Below, piece by piece: positions 27,734 through 36,754 of a stretch of DNA of 46,141 nucleotides. The stretch's first letter is position 1, and each line of letters opens with the position of its first letter. The DNA is taken from assembly GCA_002419385.1 (NCBI GenBank), contig DIFZ01000004.1, positions 1-46,141 on the forward strand. The letters are read 5' to 3'. The translations under genes were made by a program, and so were the position numbers. The notes under the pieces were generated by a model that was given only the letters and a program-made list of their open reading frames with translations, ran no database searches and was not told the DNA's origin. The DNA comes from Geobacter sp. UBA5735. Lineage in GTDB: Bacteria > Desulfobacterota > Desulfuromonadia > Geobacterales > Geobacteraceae.

Positions 27734-28243
27734 TCAGGCTGTCTTGAGGAATTTGTTTTCTATAAAGTCGGTGACGGATACGGGATCGTTGAGGTTCAGT
27801 ACCGGAACGTCCAGGGTGAGCGGAGTCGAGCTTGCAACAGCAATAAGAGTCGGATCGTCGTGTTCGCCCCGGCAGATGAGCGTATCGTTATGCTCTGGGC
27901 GGTGAATTTCAATCTTTGGCAGGGAACTCTTTTTGAATCCTTCTGTCAGAACGATATCCTCGTCGGTAAAGTACGTATCGAGCAGTTCTTCTATGGTGGG
28001 GGATTCCGCATGCTTCCTGATCAATGCGAGTTTGTCCGGCGATGAAAGCAGGACGGTGTCCGCTCCGGCAGCCGAAAACTTGTACGAATCCTTGCCGGGA
28101 TGATCGATCTCGAAACGATGGGCATCATGCTTGACCGCTCCGACCCGGTAACTGCGGTTCTTCAGTTCGGCAATGACCTTTTCCACCAGTGTTGTCTTGC
28201 CGGTGCCGGACTTGGCGACGAACGCGATGATCTTTATGGACAT
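27734..28243 (-). CDS. mobB: Molybdopterin-guanine dinucleotide biosynthesis protein MobB, copy 1
   Basis: A 169-residue P-loop GTP-binding protein assisting MobA in forming bis-MGD, the cofactor form used by formate dehydrogenase. Walker A is VAKSGTGKTTLVEKVIAEL. VGAVKHDAHRFEIDHPGKDS and IVLTEGFKKSSLPKIEIHRP are family signatures. It lies between the selenocysteine dehydrogenase and moeA. A second MobB is encoded at 33907. Called mobB1 in this annotation. Confidence 0.92.
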   Translation of the reverse strand: MSIKIIAFVAKSGTGKTTLVEKVIAELKNRSYRVGAVKHDAHRFEIDHPGKDSYKFSAAGADTVLLSSPDKLALIRKHAESPTIEELLDTYFTDEDIVLTEGFKKSSLPKIEIHRPEHNDTLICRGEHDDPTLIAVASSTPLTLDVPVLNLNDPVSVTDFIENKFLKTA

Positions 28244-28297
28244 AGGTTACGACTCCCCATCTGGCTTTCCTCCATGAACGGAAATGAATGATGTTAT

Positions 28298-28334
28298 CCA
28301 AGCGGCCGGGCGACTGCTGTGCCCGGCCGCTTGG
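28298..28334 (-). terminator. Strong hairpin between the Sec formate dehydrogenase and mobB1
   Basis: CCAAGCGGCCGGGC pairs perfectly with GCCCGGCCGCTTGG (14 bp) around a nine-base loop, nine bases after the fdhA stop. No T-tract follows on the minus strand, so it may stabilise or attenuate the message rather than end it. Confidence 0.55.
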
Positions 28335-28342
28335 TACGTTGG

Positions 28343-31030
28343 TTACACCACTTTTTCAAGCTGGACAGCTGCTACTTTGTATTCGCCGGTCTTGCTGACC
28401 GGGTCGAATGCGTTGACGGTCAGTTCGTTGGTTGGAGTTTCCTTGTAGTGGAAGCTCATCCAGATCATGCCGGACATGACTTTGTCCGTTACATTGACCT
28501 TTGTCACAACACTTCCGCGGCGGGAAGTGACCCGTACCTTTTCACCGGTGCAGACGCCGAGCGTGGCTGCGTCTGCCGGGTGAATCATGGCAGCCTCTTC
28601 CGGACGATGCGCATCGAGCGCGGAGGAGTAGCGGGTGGTGATGTTGTAGTGGTACAGAATACGCCCGGTCGAAAGGAGGTAGGGGTATTCTTCATCAGGC
28701 ATTTCCGCCGGCGGAGTATGCTCGATGGCCTTGAAGAGGCCTTTGCCCCTGGAGAACGACTGGGTGTGGAGAACGGGAGTACCCGGATGCTCCACGGTCG
28801 GGCAGGGCCACTGCAGTCCGGTATGCTCGATACGATCATAGTTGATACCGGCGAATATGGGGGAAAGCGATGCCATTTCATCCCAGATCTGACGCGGCGA
28901 TTCGTAGTTCATCTTGTCGTATCCCATGCGTTTCGCCAGTTCGCAGATGATCCACCAGTCGGGCCTGCTGTCGCCGATGGGCTCGATGGCTTTGCGCACG
29001 CGCTGCACGCGACGCTCGGAACTGGAGAACGTACCGTCCTTCTCGGCGAAGCTTGCGCCCGGAAGGATGACATCGGCGTACTTGGCGGTTTCCGACATGA
29101 AGATTTCCTGCGCCACGACGAAATCCATCTTGGTCAAAGCCTTTTTGATGTGATTTGCATCGGGGTCCGTAAGAACCGGGTCTTCACCAAGGACAAACAT
29201 TGCCTTCAATTTCCCTTCTACGGCAGCGTCCATCATGTCAGGTATTGTGAGGCCCAGTTTGTTGTCCAGCTTGACACCCCAGGCTTTTTCGAATTTCGCC
29301 TGAATATCGGGGTTCACTACTGCCTGGTATCCGGAATAGACATTGGGCAGCGCTCCCATGTCGCAGGCGCCCTGCACGTTGTTCTGCCCGCGCTGGGGGT
29401 TCACGCCGCAGCCTTCTTTGCCGAGGTGACCGGTAAGCATGGCGATGTTCGCAGTACTCATGACGTTGTCCACGCCGCAGATATGCTCGGTTATGCCAAG
29501 GGTGTAGCAGAGCATGGCTTTAGCGGTGGTCGCATAGAGACGGGCGGCATCATAGAGCAGATTTTCGGGGACGCCGGTCATTTCCGAAACCCTCGCGGGA
29601 GTATACTTTTCGACGGTAGCCTTCAGGGCTTCAAAACCTTCGGTCCGCTCTTCGATGAACTTCTGGTCGTGAAGGCCTTCCTTGATGATGATGTGCATCA
29701 GACCGTTAAGAAGGGGTATATCGGTGCCGGGGCGGAGTTGCAGCCAGATATCGGCCTTTTCGGCAAGTTCAATCCGGCGAGGGTCTGCCACGATCAGTTT
29801 GCTTTTGCCGCTCATGACGGATGACATGATCTTGGCGCCCGCCATGGGGTGTGCTTCTGTGGGGTTGGAACCGATAACGAAAAACAGGTCGGTATTCAGA
29901 TAGTCTTCGAAAGAGTTGGTCATTGCGCCGCTGCCAAAAGAAGTAGCCAGACCGGCTACTGTAGGAGCGTGTCAAGTTCGGGCGCAGTGGTCGACATTGT
30001 TGGTGCCGATCACTGCGCGCATGAATTTCTGCATCACATAGTTGTCTTCGTTGGTGCAGCGTGCGGAGGACAGAGCTGCTATGGAATCGCTGCCGAACTT
30101 GGTCTTGATTTCGCCGAATTTGCTTGCCACCAGGTCCAGTGCCTCGTCCCAGGTGGATTCGACGAACTCGCCGTTCTTTTTGATGAGGGGTTTGGTGAGG
30201 CGTTTCGGGCTGTGAACATAATCGGTGCCGAAACGGCCCTTGACGCACAGGTCGCGGCCGTTTGCCGGGGCAGCTGCGTTGGAGGTCACACCGATCACTT
30301 TGCCGCCTTTGACGTTCAGGTCGAAGTTGCATCCCACGCCGCAGAACGGGCAGGTGGTGCGGACCTTCTGGACTTCCCATTTGCGTGCTGAGCCGAGCAT
30401 GGCCTTTTCGGTCAGTGCGCCGGTGGGGCATACGGAAACGCAGGTGCCGCAGGATACGCAGACCGAGTCGGCCAGCGGTTTGTCCAGGGCAGTCGCTACC
30501 TTGGTCCTGAAGCCGCGGTAGGCGAAATCAATGACCGCGCGGCCCTGCTTCTCTTCGCAGGCCCTGAGGCACTTGCCGCACAGGATGCACTTGTTCATGT
30601 TGCGGACGATGAAGAGATTGTCGTCCTCGATTTCGTAATTTTTGCATTCGCCGCCGAAAGCGCCTGGTTTCACATTGTAGAAATAGGCGTAGTCCTGCAG
30701 TTTGCAGTCACCCGCCTGATGGCAGGTAAGGCAGTCTTCCGGGTGATTGTCCAGCATCAGTTCGAGGATGGTCTTGCGGGCATCTATTACAGCCGGGGAA
30801 GCGGTTTCGACAATCATCCCTTCAGCTGCCGCGGTTACGCACGAAGCGGGCAGATTCCTGGCGCCCTTGATTTCTACCACGCAGATGCGGCAGGCGCCCG
30901 GCTTGGTCAGCTCCGGGTCGTGGCAGAAGGTCGGGACGAAAGATCCCGCTTTCCACGCGGCTTCCAGGACCGTCGTGCCTTTTGGCACGGTTACCTGTTG
31001 GCCGTCTATGGTCAGTGTGACTGTAGGCAT
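28343..31030 (-). CDS. fdhA: Formate dehydrogenase catalytic subunit, selenocysteine type (Sec353 at UGA)
   Basis: One 895-residue selenoprotein read through UGA at 29972-29974; conventional gene calling would split it at 29972. The N-terminal part ends NVDHCART, then U353, then HAPTVAGLATSFGSG, the active-site motif of Sec formate dehydrogenases. Both local paralogues have Cys353 there. The architecture is NuoG-like: 2Fe-2S domain (CRICVVEIKGARN), CLTCHQAGDCKLQ, 4Fe-4S motifs (CILCGKCLRAC; CVSCGTCVSVCP), CPFCGVGC, molybdopterin domains. No signal peptide is present. AGGAGGT precedes the ATG. It lies 167 nt after the nuoF-like gene, so it is likely the catalytic chain of the NAD-linked complex encoded there. 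Called fdhA3 in this annotation. Confidence 0.96.
29942..29974 (-). promoter_or_regulatory. Bacterial SECIS hairpin in the Sec formate dehydrogenase gene
   Basis: Eleven bases after the UGA, AGTAGCC pairs perfectly with GGCTACT around the loop GGTCT (29942-29960). The GGUCU loop matches the apical loop of E. coli fdhF and fdnG SECIS elements recognised by SelB. The spacing is also as in fdhF. Confidence 0.93.
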
Positions 31031-31197
31031 TGATGTTACCTCCTTGGTTTTAGATAGGTTTTGAGACCGAAGGCTGAAGGCTTTGAGGCTTGATCGGTCT
31101 GTATTGCAGCTGGAAGAAGCGTTTCAGGGACGATTCGGCAAGTATCCCGGTTTTTCCCTTCAGTCTTCCCGCCTTCAGTCTAGTTACCTGGCTTTTC

Positions 31198-33051
31198 CTA
31201 TGCTTTCACGATGGCTTCGAATTTGCATTTGGGCACGCAGGCGCCGCACTTGATGCACGTGCTGCTGTTGATGACATGGGCAGTCTTCTTTTCGCCGCTG
31301 ATGGCCTGAACGGGGCAGGCCTTGACACAGACGCCGCAGCCGACACACTTGTCCGCCAGGATCGTGTAGTTCAACAATGCTGCGCACGCGCCCGCCGGGC
31401 ATTTCCTGTCCATGATGTGCGCTTCGTACTCTTCACGGAAGTACTTCAGGGTGGTGAGTACCGGGTTCGGCGCGGTCTGCCCGAGGGCGCACAGCGCGGA
31501 AGCCTTGATATTCGTGGCCAGCCGTTCCAGTTTGGGGATGTCTTCAGGTACCCCGGCACCTTCGGTGATGCGGATCAGTGTTTCCAGCATGCGCTTCGTG
31601 CCCTCGCGGCAGGGGGTGCACTTGCCGCAGGACTCGAGCTGGGTGAAGTTGAGGAAGAACTTGGCCACGTCCACCATGCAGGTGGTCTCGTCCATGAACA
31701 CCAGGCCGCCGGAGCCCATGATCGCGCCGGCCGCGGTCAGCGATTCATAGTCGACCGGGAGGTCCAGCTTCTCGGTGGGCAGGCAGCCGCCGGAAGGACC
31801 GCCGCTCTGCACCGCCTTGAACTTCTTGCCGTCCTTGATGCCGCCGGCAATGTCTTCGACGATCTCGCGCAGCGTGATGCCCATGGGGACTTCGCACAGG
31901 CCGGTGTGGTTGATCTTGCCGGTGATGCAGAACACCTTGCTCCCCTTGCTCTTCTCGGTGCCCATGGCGGCATACCACTCGCCGCCGTTCCTGATGATGA
32001 AGGGGATGTTGGCAAAGGTTTCCACGTTGTTGAGGCAGGTCGGCTTCTGCCACAGGCCCTTGTGGGCCGGGAACGGCGGACGCACCCGCGGCATGCCGCG
32101 CTGACCCTCGATGGAGTTCAGCAGGGCGGTCTCCTCGCCGCAGACGAACGCGCCGGCGCCGGCCTTGATACGGACAGTGAAGTTGAAGCCGCTGCCCAGG
32201 ATGTTGTCGCCCATGAGGCCCATCTTCTCGGCCTCTTCGATGGCCAGGTTGAGGCGTTTGATGGCCAGCGGGTATTCGGCGCGGCAGTAGATGACCCCTT
32301 CGTTGGCGCCGATGGTATAGCCGGCGATCATCATCCCCTCCAGCACTGCGTGGGGGTCGCCCTCCAGAACCGAACGGTCCATGAACGCGCCCGGGTCGCC
32401 TTCGTCGGCATTGCAGACGATGTACTTCTTGTCGCCCACCGCGTCATGGACGAACTGCCACTTGTTGCCGGTGGGGAAACCGCCGCCGCCGCGGCCCCTG
32501 AGGCCGGACTTCTTCACCTCGTTGATGATGTCCTGGCGGTCCATGGCAAGTGCCTTTTCGAGAGCCGCGTAGCCGCCGGTGGCGATGTAGTCGCCGATGC
32601 TCTCCGGGTTGGTCCGGCCCAGCCGCGAGGTGACGGAACGCACCTGCTTGGCGTAGTAGCCCGATTTCTCCATCACCGGTATGCCGTCGTAGGGTTTCGC
32701 CTCCCCGGCGATCTGGATCTCCGCCATTTCGGTTACCGGTGTCTTGTTGATCAGGTGACCTTCAATCAGTTTGTTTACGTTGTCGGGATAGACACCGCCA
32801 TAAATGACGCTCGGCGTCCCGGGCAGTGCGATCTCCACCACCGGCTCGGCAAAGCACATGCCGATGCAGCTGGAAAAGTCGACGTCCACGTCCAGCTTGC
32901 GGTTCGCCACTTCGTCCTGGATGGCCTTCATGACCTTCCTGCCCCCGGCGGCAATGCCGCAGGTGCCCAGTCCCACCACGATGCGGGGGCGGTTCAGCTT
33001 CGCCTTGTACTGCTCCTCAATACCGGAGCGCATTTCCTTCAGATTACTCAT
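31198..33051 (-). CDS. NADH-binding diaphorase subunit of formate dehydrogenase, NuoF-like (FdhB type)
   Basis: 617 residues. An N-terminal thioredoxin-like 2Fe-2S domain (GLGTCGIAAGG, FSSCIGMC) is followed by the NuoF core: NADH/FMN site GRGGGGFPTGNKWQF, GAGAFVCGEETALLNSIEGQ, and the 4Fe-4S motif ESCGKCTPCREGTKRM. At the C-terminus are two ferredoxin 4Fe-4S motifs (CVGCGVCVKACP; CIKCGACVPKCK). This long form is typical of soluble NAD-dependent formate dehydrogenases and hydrogenases, some electron-bifurcating. It follows the NuoE-like gene by 13 nt. The large plus-strand ORF over it is a GC-rich shadow. Confidence 0.94.
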   Translation of the reverse strand: MSNLKEMRSGIEEQYKAKLNRPRIVVGLGTCGIAAGGRKVMKAIQDEVANRKLDVDVDFSSCIGMCFAEPVVEIALPGTPSVIYGGVYPDNVNKLIEGHLINKTPVTEMAEIQIAGEAKPYDGIPVMEKSGYYAKQVRSVTSRLGRTNPESIGDYIATGGYAALEKALAMDRQDIINEVKKSGLRGRGGGGFPTGNKWQFVHDAVGDKKYIVCNADEGDPGAFMDRSVLEGDPHAVLEGMMIAGYTIGANEGVIYCRAEYPLAIKRLNLAIEEAEKMGLMGDNILGSGFNFTVRIKAGAGAFVCGEETALLNSIEGQRGMPRVRPPFPAHKGLWQKPTCLNNVETFANIPFIIRNGGEWYAAMGTEKSKGSKVFCITGKINHTGLCEVPMGITLREIVEDIAGGIKDGKKFKAVQSGGPSGGCLPTEKLDLPVDYESLTAAGAIMGSGGLVFMDETTCMVDVAKFFLNFTQLESCGKCTPCREGTKRMLETLIRITEGAGVPEDIPKLERLATNIKASALCALGQTAPNPVLTTLKYFREEYEAHIMDRKCPAGACAALLNYTILADKCVGCGVCVKACPVQAISGEKKTAHVINSSTCIKCGACVPKCKFEAIVKA

Positions 33052-33064
33052 GTGTATGGCCCCC

Positions 33065-33556
33065 TTACTTGTATTGTTCCAAGATGTTCTTCAGCGCCGA
33101 CGTAACCAGCCGCCCGTGGGTGTCATCGTTGATCATGATGCACGGCGCCAGGCCGCAGGCCCCGATGCAGGCAACGGATTCCAGGGTGAAGCGCAGATCT
33201 TCCGTGGTGCCGCCGTTCTCCACGCCCAACTCGTCTTTCAAGGCCTGGAATATCTTCGAGCCACCCAGTACGTGGCACGCCGTCCCCAGGCAGACGCGGA
33301 TGATGTTGCGGCCGCGCGGCTTCAGGTGGAACTGGGCGTAGAACGTCACCACCCCGAACACCTCGCTGAACGGCAGCTTCAGCTCCTGGGAAATCGTTTC
33401 CAGAACCTCAGCCGGCAGATAGCCGTAAATCTCCTGTGCCCCCTGCAGCACCGGAATCAGTCCGCCGGCGTAACCGCGGTAATGATCCAGCAGCTCATTC
33501 AGTTGCACATCCTGCGGCGACTCAACCTGTTCGCCGGTACACTTGCAAACCGCCAT
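33065..33556 (-). CDS. NuoE-like 2Fe-2S subunit of formate dehydrogenase
   Basis: A 163-residue thioredoxin-fold 2Fe-2S protein of the NuoE/HndA family. The four ligands are in VCLGTACHVLGG and ACIGACGLAPC. The N-terminal helical region (LNELLDHYRGYAGGLIPVLQ) is normal. It passes electrons between the FMN of the NuoF-like partner and the catalytic subunit. ATG 33556 has GAGGAGAG upstream; the in-frame extension to 33676 runs into the leader element and is rejected. First gene of the Sec-dehydrogenase unit. Confidence 0.93.
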   Translation of the reverse strand: MAVCKCTGEQVESPQDVQLNELLDHYRGYAGGLIPVLQGAQEIYGYLPAEVLETISQELKLPFSEVFGVVTFYAQFHLKPRGRNIIRVCLGTACHVLGGSKIFQALKDELGVENGGTTEDLRFTLESVACIGACGLAPCIMINDDTHGRLVTSALKNILEQYK

Positions 33557-33636
33557 GTCTCTCTCCTCTCTTTTTTTTACTTCACTGTAATTATTGAGGA
33601 TGCTGTTGATGAAGATACCTTTTGGGGAGGGGTGTG

Positions 33637-33724
33637 AAAAAACCCGCACCAATACTGATATAATCATCAATATCAATGCGGGTTTCGGTGGGCCTGCATG
33701 AAGCAGGGGTCGAAATGAGCGCTT
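33637..33724 (-). promoter_or_regulatory. Riboswitch-like element with terminator, copy B
   Basis: On the minus strand: AAGCGCTCA, TTTCGACC, hairpin CCTGC-TTCAT-GCAGG, CCCACCGAAACCCGCA, a long loop, TGCGGGTTTTTT. TTTCG can pair with CGAAA, and that pairing overlaps the terminator's 5' arm. It lies 80 nt before the NuoE-like gene and about 180 nt after mobB2. It has the same order of elements as copy A at 22630-22716. The stretch 33725-33906 shows no gene. Confidence 0.6.
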
Positions 33725-33906
33725 GAATGAATCAGATTGCGGAAAACGATGAAAAAAGGCGATCCCACAGGGGACGAAAGACCGAGAGCGGTCTCAAGCC
33801 ATTTTCAGTAAGCCTATGATGCCTAATGAAATAACAGCACGACTACGCTGTATAGCATAATATATAACCACAATGCAATAGGTAATGTAAAACGCATTTA
33901 TAAAAT

Positions 33907-34398
33907 CTATAAGTCAAATGCTTTTACCAGCAGAGCAGCAACACCGGCCGCATCGTCAAGTTCGAAAACCGGTACGCCAAGAGCCCATGGCATGTCGCTG
34001 ACGATGGCAAGCAGTTTGTCAGGTTTGCTCAGAAGTTTTTCGGAGTGGGCTCTACGGCTTATTTCGATTTTCGGCTTGGTGCTCTTTTTGTAGCCTTCGA
34101 CAATGATGATGTCCATGTCGCTGAAGAACGCCGCTGCTTCATCGAGGTCCATTTCCTGTTCCACTTTCCGGATAACGGCAAATTTGGTCGGCGATGATAT
34201 CGCGACGGCATCCGCGCCTGCCCGTGCATGACGCCAGGTGTCCTTGCCGGGTGTGTCGATTTCGAAATCATGGCCATGATGCTTGATGGTTGCGACTCTC
34301 AACGTTCTCTTTTTCAGTTCTTGTACAAGTTTTTCAAGAAAGGTTGTTTTTCCTGCGCCAGAGGTTCCAACCAAGACCACGATCGGTGGTGTTTCCAT
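33907..34398 (-). CDS. mobB: MobB-like molybdopterin-guanine dinucleotide biosynthesis protein, copy 2
   Basis: A 163-residue MobB with Walker A LVGTSGAGKTTFLEKLV, IKHHGHDFEIDTPGKDTWRH and DIIIVEGYKKSTKPKIEISR. It has the same family signatures as mobB1 at 27734 but is clearly diverged, so it is not a recent duplicate. Divergent from selA, with the promoters in the 150-base gap. It may serve a different partner, for example a tungsten form of the cofactor, but nothing shows this. Called mobB2 in this annotation. Confidence 0.88.
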   Translation of the reverse strand: METPPIVVLVGTSGAGKTTFLEKLVQELKKRTLRVATIKHHGHDFEIDTPGKDTWRHARAGADAVAISSPTKFAVIRKVEQEMDLDEAAAFFSDMDIIIVEGYKKSTKPKIEISRRAHSEKLLSKPDKLLAIVSDMPWALGVPVFELDDAAGVAALLVKAFDL

Positions 34399-34548
34399 GA
34401 CATTCCCCCGCTGTTGTTATTCCCCTACGCTATCATGGGTGCCCGACATGACAAAACCAAAAAATGTGACGTGTCATGGGAGGCTGTCCCGCCGTTCTGC
34501 AATATCCTTGACTTCTGGACTTCAACGGATACAATGGGGCGGCAGCTC

Positions 34549-35970
34549 ATGGGCAATTCCAAACGGAAAGGCTTTCCAATTTTGTTCAGGAAAATACCAA
34601 AAGTAGATAAAATTATGGAGTGGGAAAGCGTCAAGGAGGTCACAGCTTCCCATCCACGACAGGTTGTGCTTGCAGCAGTGCGCCAGGCTCTTGATTCCTT
34701 ACGGGCGGAAACCGCGCGGGGTGGAATGGCGGATGCGTGCTACGAAGAACATGCCATCTTTCAGCGGATCCTTTATGAACTGAACAGGACAAAAAGAACA
34801 GCACTGCGTCGGGTAATCAACGGTACCGGCGTCATTATCCATACCAACCTGGGAAGGTCACCGCTGCCCATAGCTGCGTTGGAAGAGATGCGCAACACTG
34901 TATCAGGATACTGCAATTTGGAGTATGACCTTGATAAAGGAGTTCGTGGCAGCCGTTCCGGGGCAGTTGAGGATCTCCTTCGTCAAGTTACCGGCGCCGA
35001 GGCTGCCGTTGTGGTCAACAACAACGCGGCTGCAGTTCTTCTTGCACTTGCCACATTGGCGCAGGGGAGGGAAGTGATCGTCTCGCGTGGAGAGCTTGTG
35101 GAGATCGGCGGATCCTTCCGCATCCCAGACGTCATGAGCCAGAGCGGAGCCGTGTTGCGCGAAGTCGGCACCACCAACAGGACTCATCCGAAGGATTATC
35201 GCGCCGCCGTTTGTGGTGAGACAGCGCTGTTGCTCAAGGTCCACACCAGCAATTTCACTGTCGTCGGCTTCACTTCCGAGGTGGCAGTCGGAGAGCTTGC
35301 CGAAATCGGCAGGGAATCTGCCCTGCCGGTTATGGTTGATGCGGGATGCGGAAACCTTGTTGCTCTTACGGACGTGGTGAAGTCAGCTGCGCCGTCTGTT
35401 CGGGACTATCTGGATGCCGGGGCTGATGTGGTCACCTTCAGTGGCGACAAGCTGCTCGGTGGTCCCCAGGCGGGCATTATCGTCGGCAGGAAAGCCCAGG
35501 TTGACCGGATGAAAACCAATCCCCTCTACCGTGCGCTGCGCGTCGATAAAATGACCCTCGCCGTGCTGCACGGCACCTTGCGCCTCTATGCCGACGAGCG
35601 GCAGGCCCGGCGCACGATACCTGTTCTCCGCATGCTGACGCTGGGTTTGGACGAGTTGGAGACCCTGGCACGGACCCTGGCACGTCACCTGCGCAGAAGC
35701 CTCCCAGCCGGCGCGACGGTGAGGACCGTGCGCGGCGTTTCCCAGGTGGGCGGCGGATCGCTGCCCCATGTCGAGCTGCCGACGATGCTCGTTGCCATAA
35801 CCATCCAGGGTGTTTCGGCGCAACAGCTGGATCAGCGCCTGCGAAATTTTGCTACTCCCGTGGTGGGAAGGATAAGCCAGGGGGAGTTTCTGCTGGATCC
35901 CCGGACCCTAAGCCGCGAAGAGTTCCCGGAAGTCGCTTCGGCGCTCGGTGCCGTTTCCGTATTGACGTGA
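34549..35970 (+). CDS. selA: L-seryl-tRNA(Sec) selenium transferase SelA
   Basis: A 473-residue PLP enzyme that converts Ser-tRNA(Sec) to Sec-tRNA(Sec) using selenophosphate. Motifs: RKIPKVDKIM near the N-terminus, INGTGVIIHTNLGRSPL, GSRSGAVEDLL, VNNNAAAVLLAL, and the PLP lysine Lys301 in TFSGDKLLGGPQAG. The frame is open to 34228, but family similarity starts at about RKIPKVDK, so ATG 34549 is chosen (ATG 34534 is possible); neither has a strong Shine-Dalgarno. selC lies 183 nt downstream. selB is not found. Confidence 0.96.
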   Translation: MGNSKRKGFPILFRKIPKVDKIMEWESVKEVTASHPRQVVLAAVRQALDSLRAETARGGMADACYEEHAIFQRILYELNRTKRTALRRVINGTGVIIHTNLGRSPLPIAALEEMRNTVSGYCNLEYDLDKGVRGSRSGAVEDLLRQVTGAEAAVVVNNNAAAVLLALATLAQGREVIVSRGELVEIGGSFRIPDVMSQSGAVLREVGTTNRTHPKDYRAAVCGETALLLKVHTSNFTVVGFTSEVAVGELAEIGRESALPVMVDAGCGNLVALTDVVKSAAPSVRDYLDAGADVVTFSGDKLLGGPQAGIIVGRKAQVDRMKTNPLYRALRVDKMTLAVLHGTLRLYADERQARRTIPVLRMLTLGLDELETLARTLARHLRRSLPAGATVRTVRGVSQVGGGSLPHVELPTMLVAITIQGVSAQQLDQRLRNFATPVVGRISQGEFLLDPRTLSREEFPEVASALGAVSVLT

Positions 35971-36153
35971 GATGAACCGGTTCGATAGGCGTTGCAAAAT
36001 GCCGTCGGATGGGATACATTTGAGCTCCGGTCGGATCGGGAGCGGCACTGAAACTGTTTCCGTCATGAGGCCTCATTATTCGGCAATCCGTTCTGGGGTA
36101 TCCGGTTCCTTCCGGATCCAGTATCAGTTACATATTCAGGCAGAATACAACAT

Positions 36154-36251
36154 GGAAGCGCGTCGGTCGCTGGTGGGCCGCCCGGTCTTCAAAACCGGTG
36201 TGGGGGGTGAGAAACTTCCTGGGTGGGTTCGATTCCCATGCGCTTCCGCCA
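36154..36251 (+). tRNA. selC: tRNA-Sec (anticodon UCA)
   Basis: A 98-nt tRNA. An eight-base acceptor stem GGAAGCGC (36154-36161) pairs with GCGCTTCC (36240-36247), followed by the G discriminator and an encoded CCA. The anticodon stem CCGGT/ACCGG holds the loop CTTCAAA with UCA at 36189-36191. There is a long variable arm, and GGTTCGATTCC in the T loop. The eight-base acceptor and UCA anticodon identify it. Confidence 0.97.
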
Positions 36252-36285
36252 TTACATGTTTCAGAGTATTTCATGATGTGCCATA

Positions 36286-36310
36286 ACCCGCTAGAAATAG
36301 CGGGTTTTTT
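36286..36310 (+). terminator. Terminator after selC
   Basis: ACCCGCTA-GAAA-TAGCGGGT followed by TTTTT, 35 bases after the tRNA CCA end. It ends the selA-selC unit. Confidence 0.85.
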
Positions 36311-36389
36311 GTTGAACGGAGTCCAATATGGCGCTAAAGTGTTTGCAGAAATCCGGTGTATTTTTGGGGTATGTCTAGGGGTATTCGAC

Positions 36390-36476
36390 TTATATCAGCT
36401 TGAACATCGCTTCGTTATTGGGGAAATGACCATAATTCTCGGTGACTTTACGAAGTGACATGTTCCATCCTAGCAG
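36390..36476 (-). pseudogene. Relic of the C-terminus of an IS256-family transposase
   Basis: The minus strand reads WNMSLRKVTENYGHFPNNEA then MFKLI and a stop. This resembles the conserved IS256-type stretch of the form (S)(V/L)RKVTKNRGHFPNDEAAL-KL. Only about 25 residues remain, with no matching DDE region nearby. Confidence 0.55.
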
Positions 36477-36754
36477 AGAGAGGATTGCGTGCAATACACA
36501 GCTCTGTTCGGGAGGGTTCGATGCGGGGGTGTGAGCTTCTGTTATACTGTTGGAAACACGTGGGCCGGGCCGGGATCCCGGCGCCGGACAATCGTGGAGG
36601 TGCATGCCGGAACCCTCCGGTCCGGATGGCGAGTCGAAGCCGAAGAATCAAGGCTGACCGGGAAAAACGATGACGCGAACTATTCGAGAGGTAGTGGCAA
36701 TGACGGTGCTGTCGGACCTGCTGGCAGCCTGTGCCGGAGAGCCACCCGGGAATA

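Noticed and set aside
28319..29824. 501-codon plus-strand ORF
   Set aside because: Antisense shadow of the Sec formate dehydrogenase gene.
29942..30431. Apparent split of the formate dehydrogenase into two genes or a nonsense mutation
   Set aside because: The stop is UGA at the exact active-site position and is followed by a perfect SECIS hairpin; selA, selC and selD are present.
31090..33105. 671-codon plus-strand ORF
   Set aside because: It is the antisense shadow of the GC-rich nuoF-like gene, whose motifs are unmistakable; the ORF has no domain.
16028..34000. Sigma-54 promoters before the formate dehydrogenases
   Set aside because: No TGGCAC-N5-TTGC(A/T) match was found by eye in the intergenic gaps.
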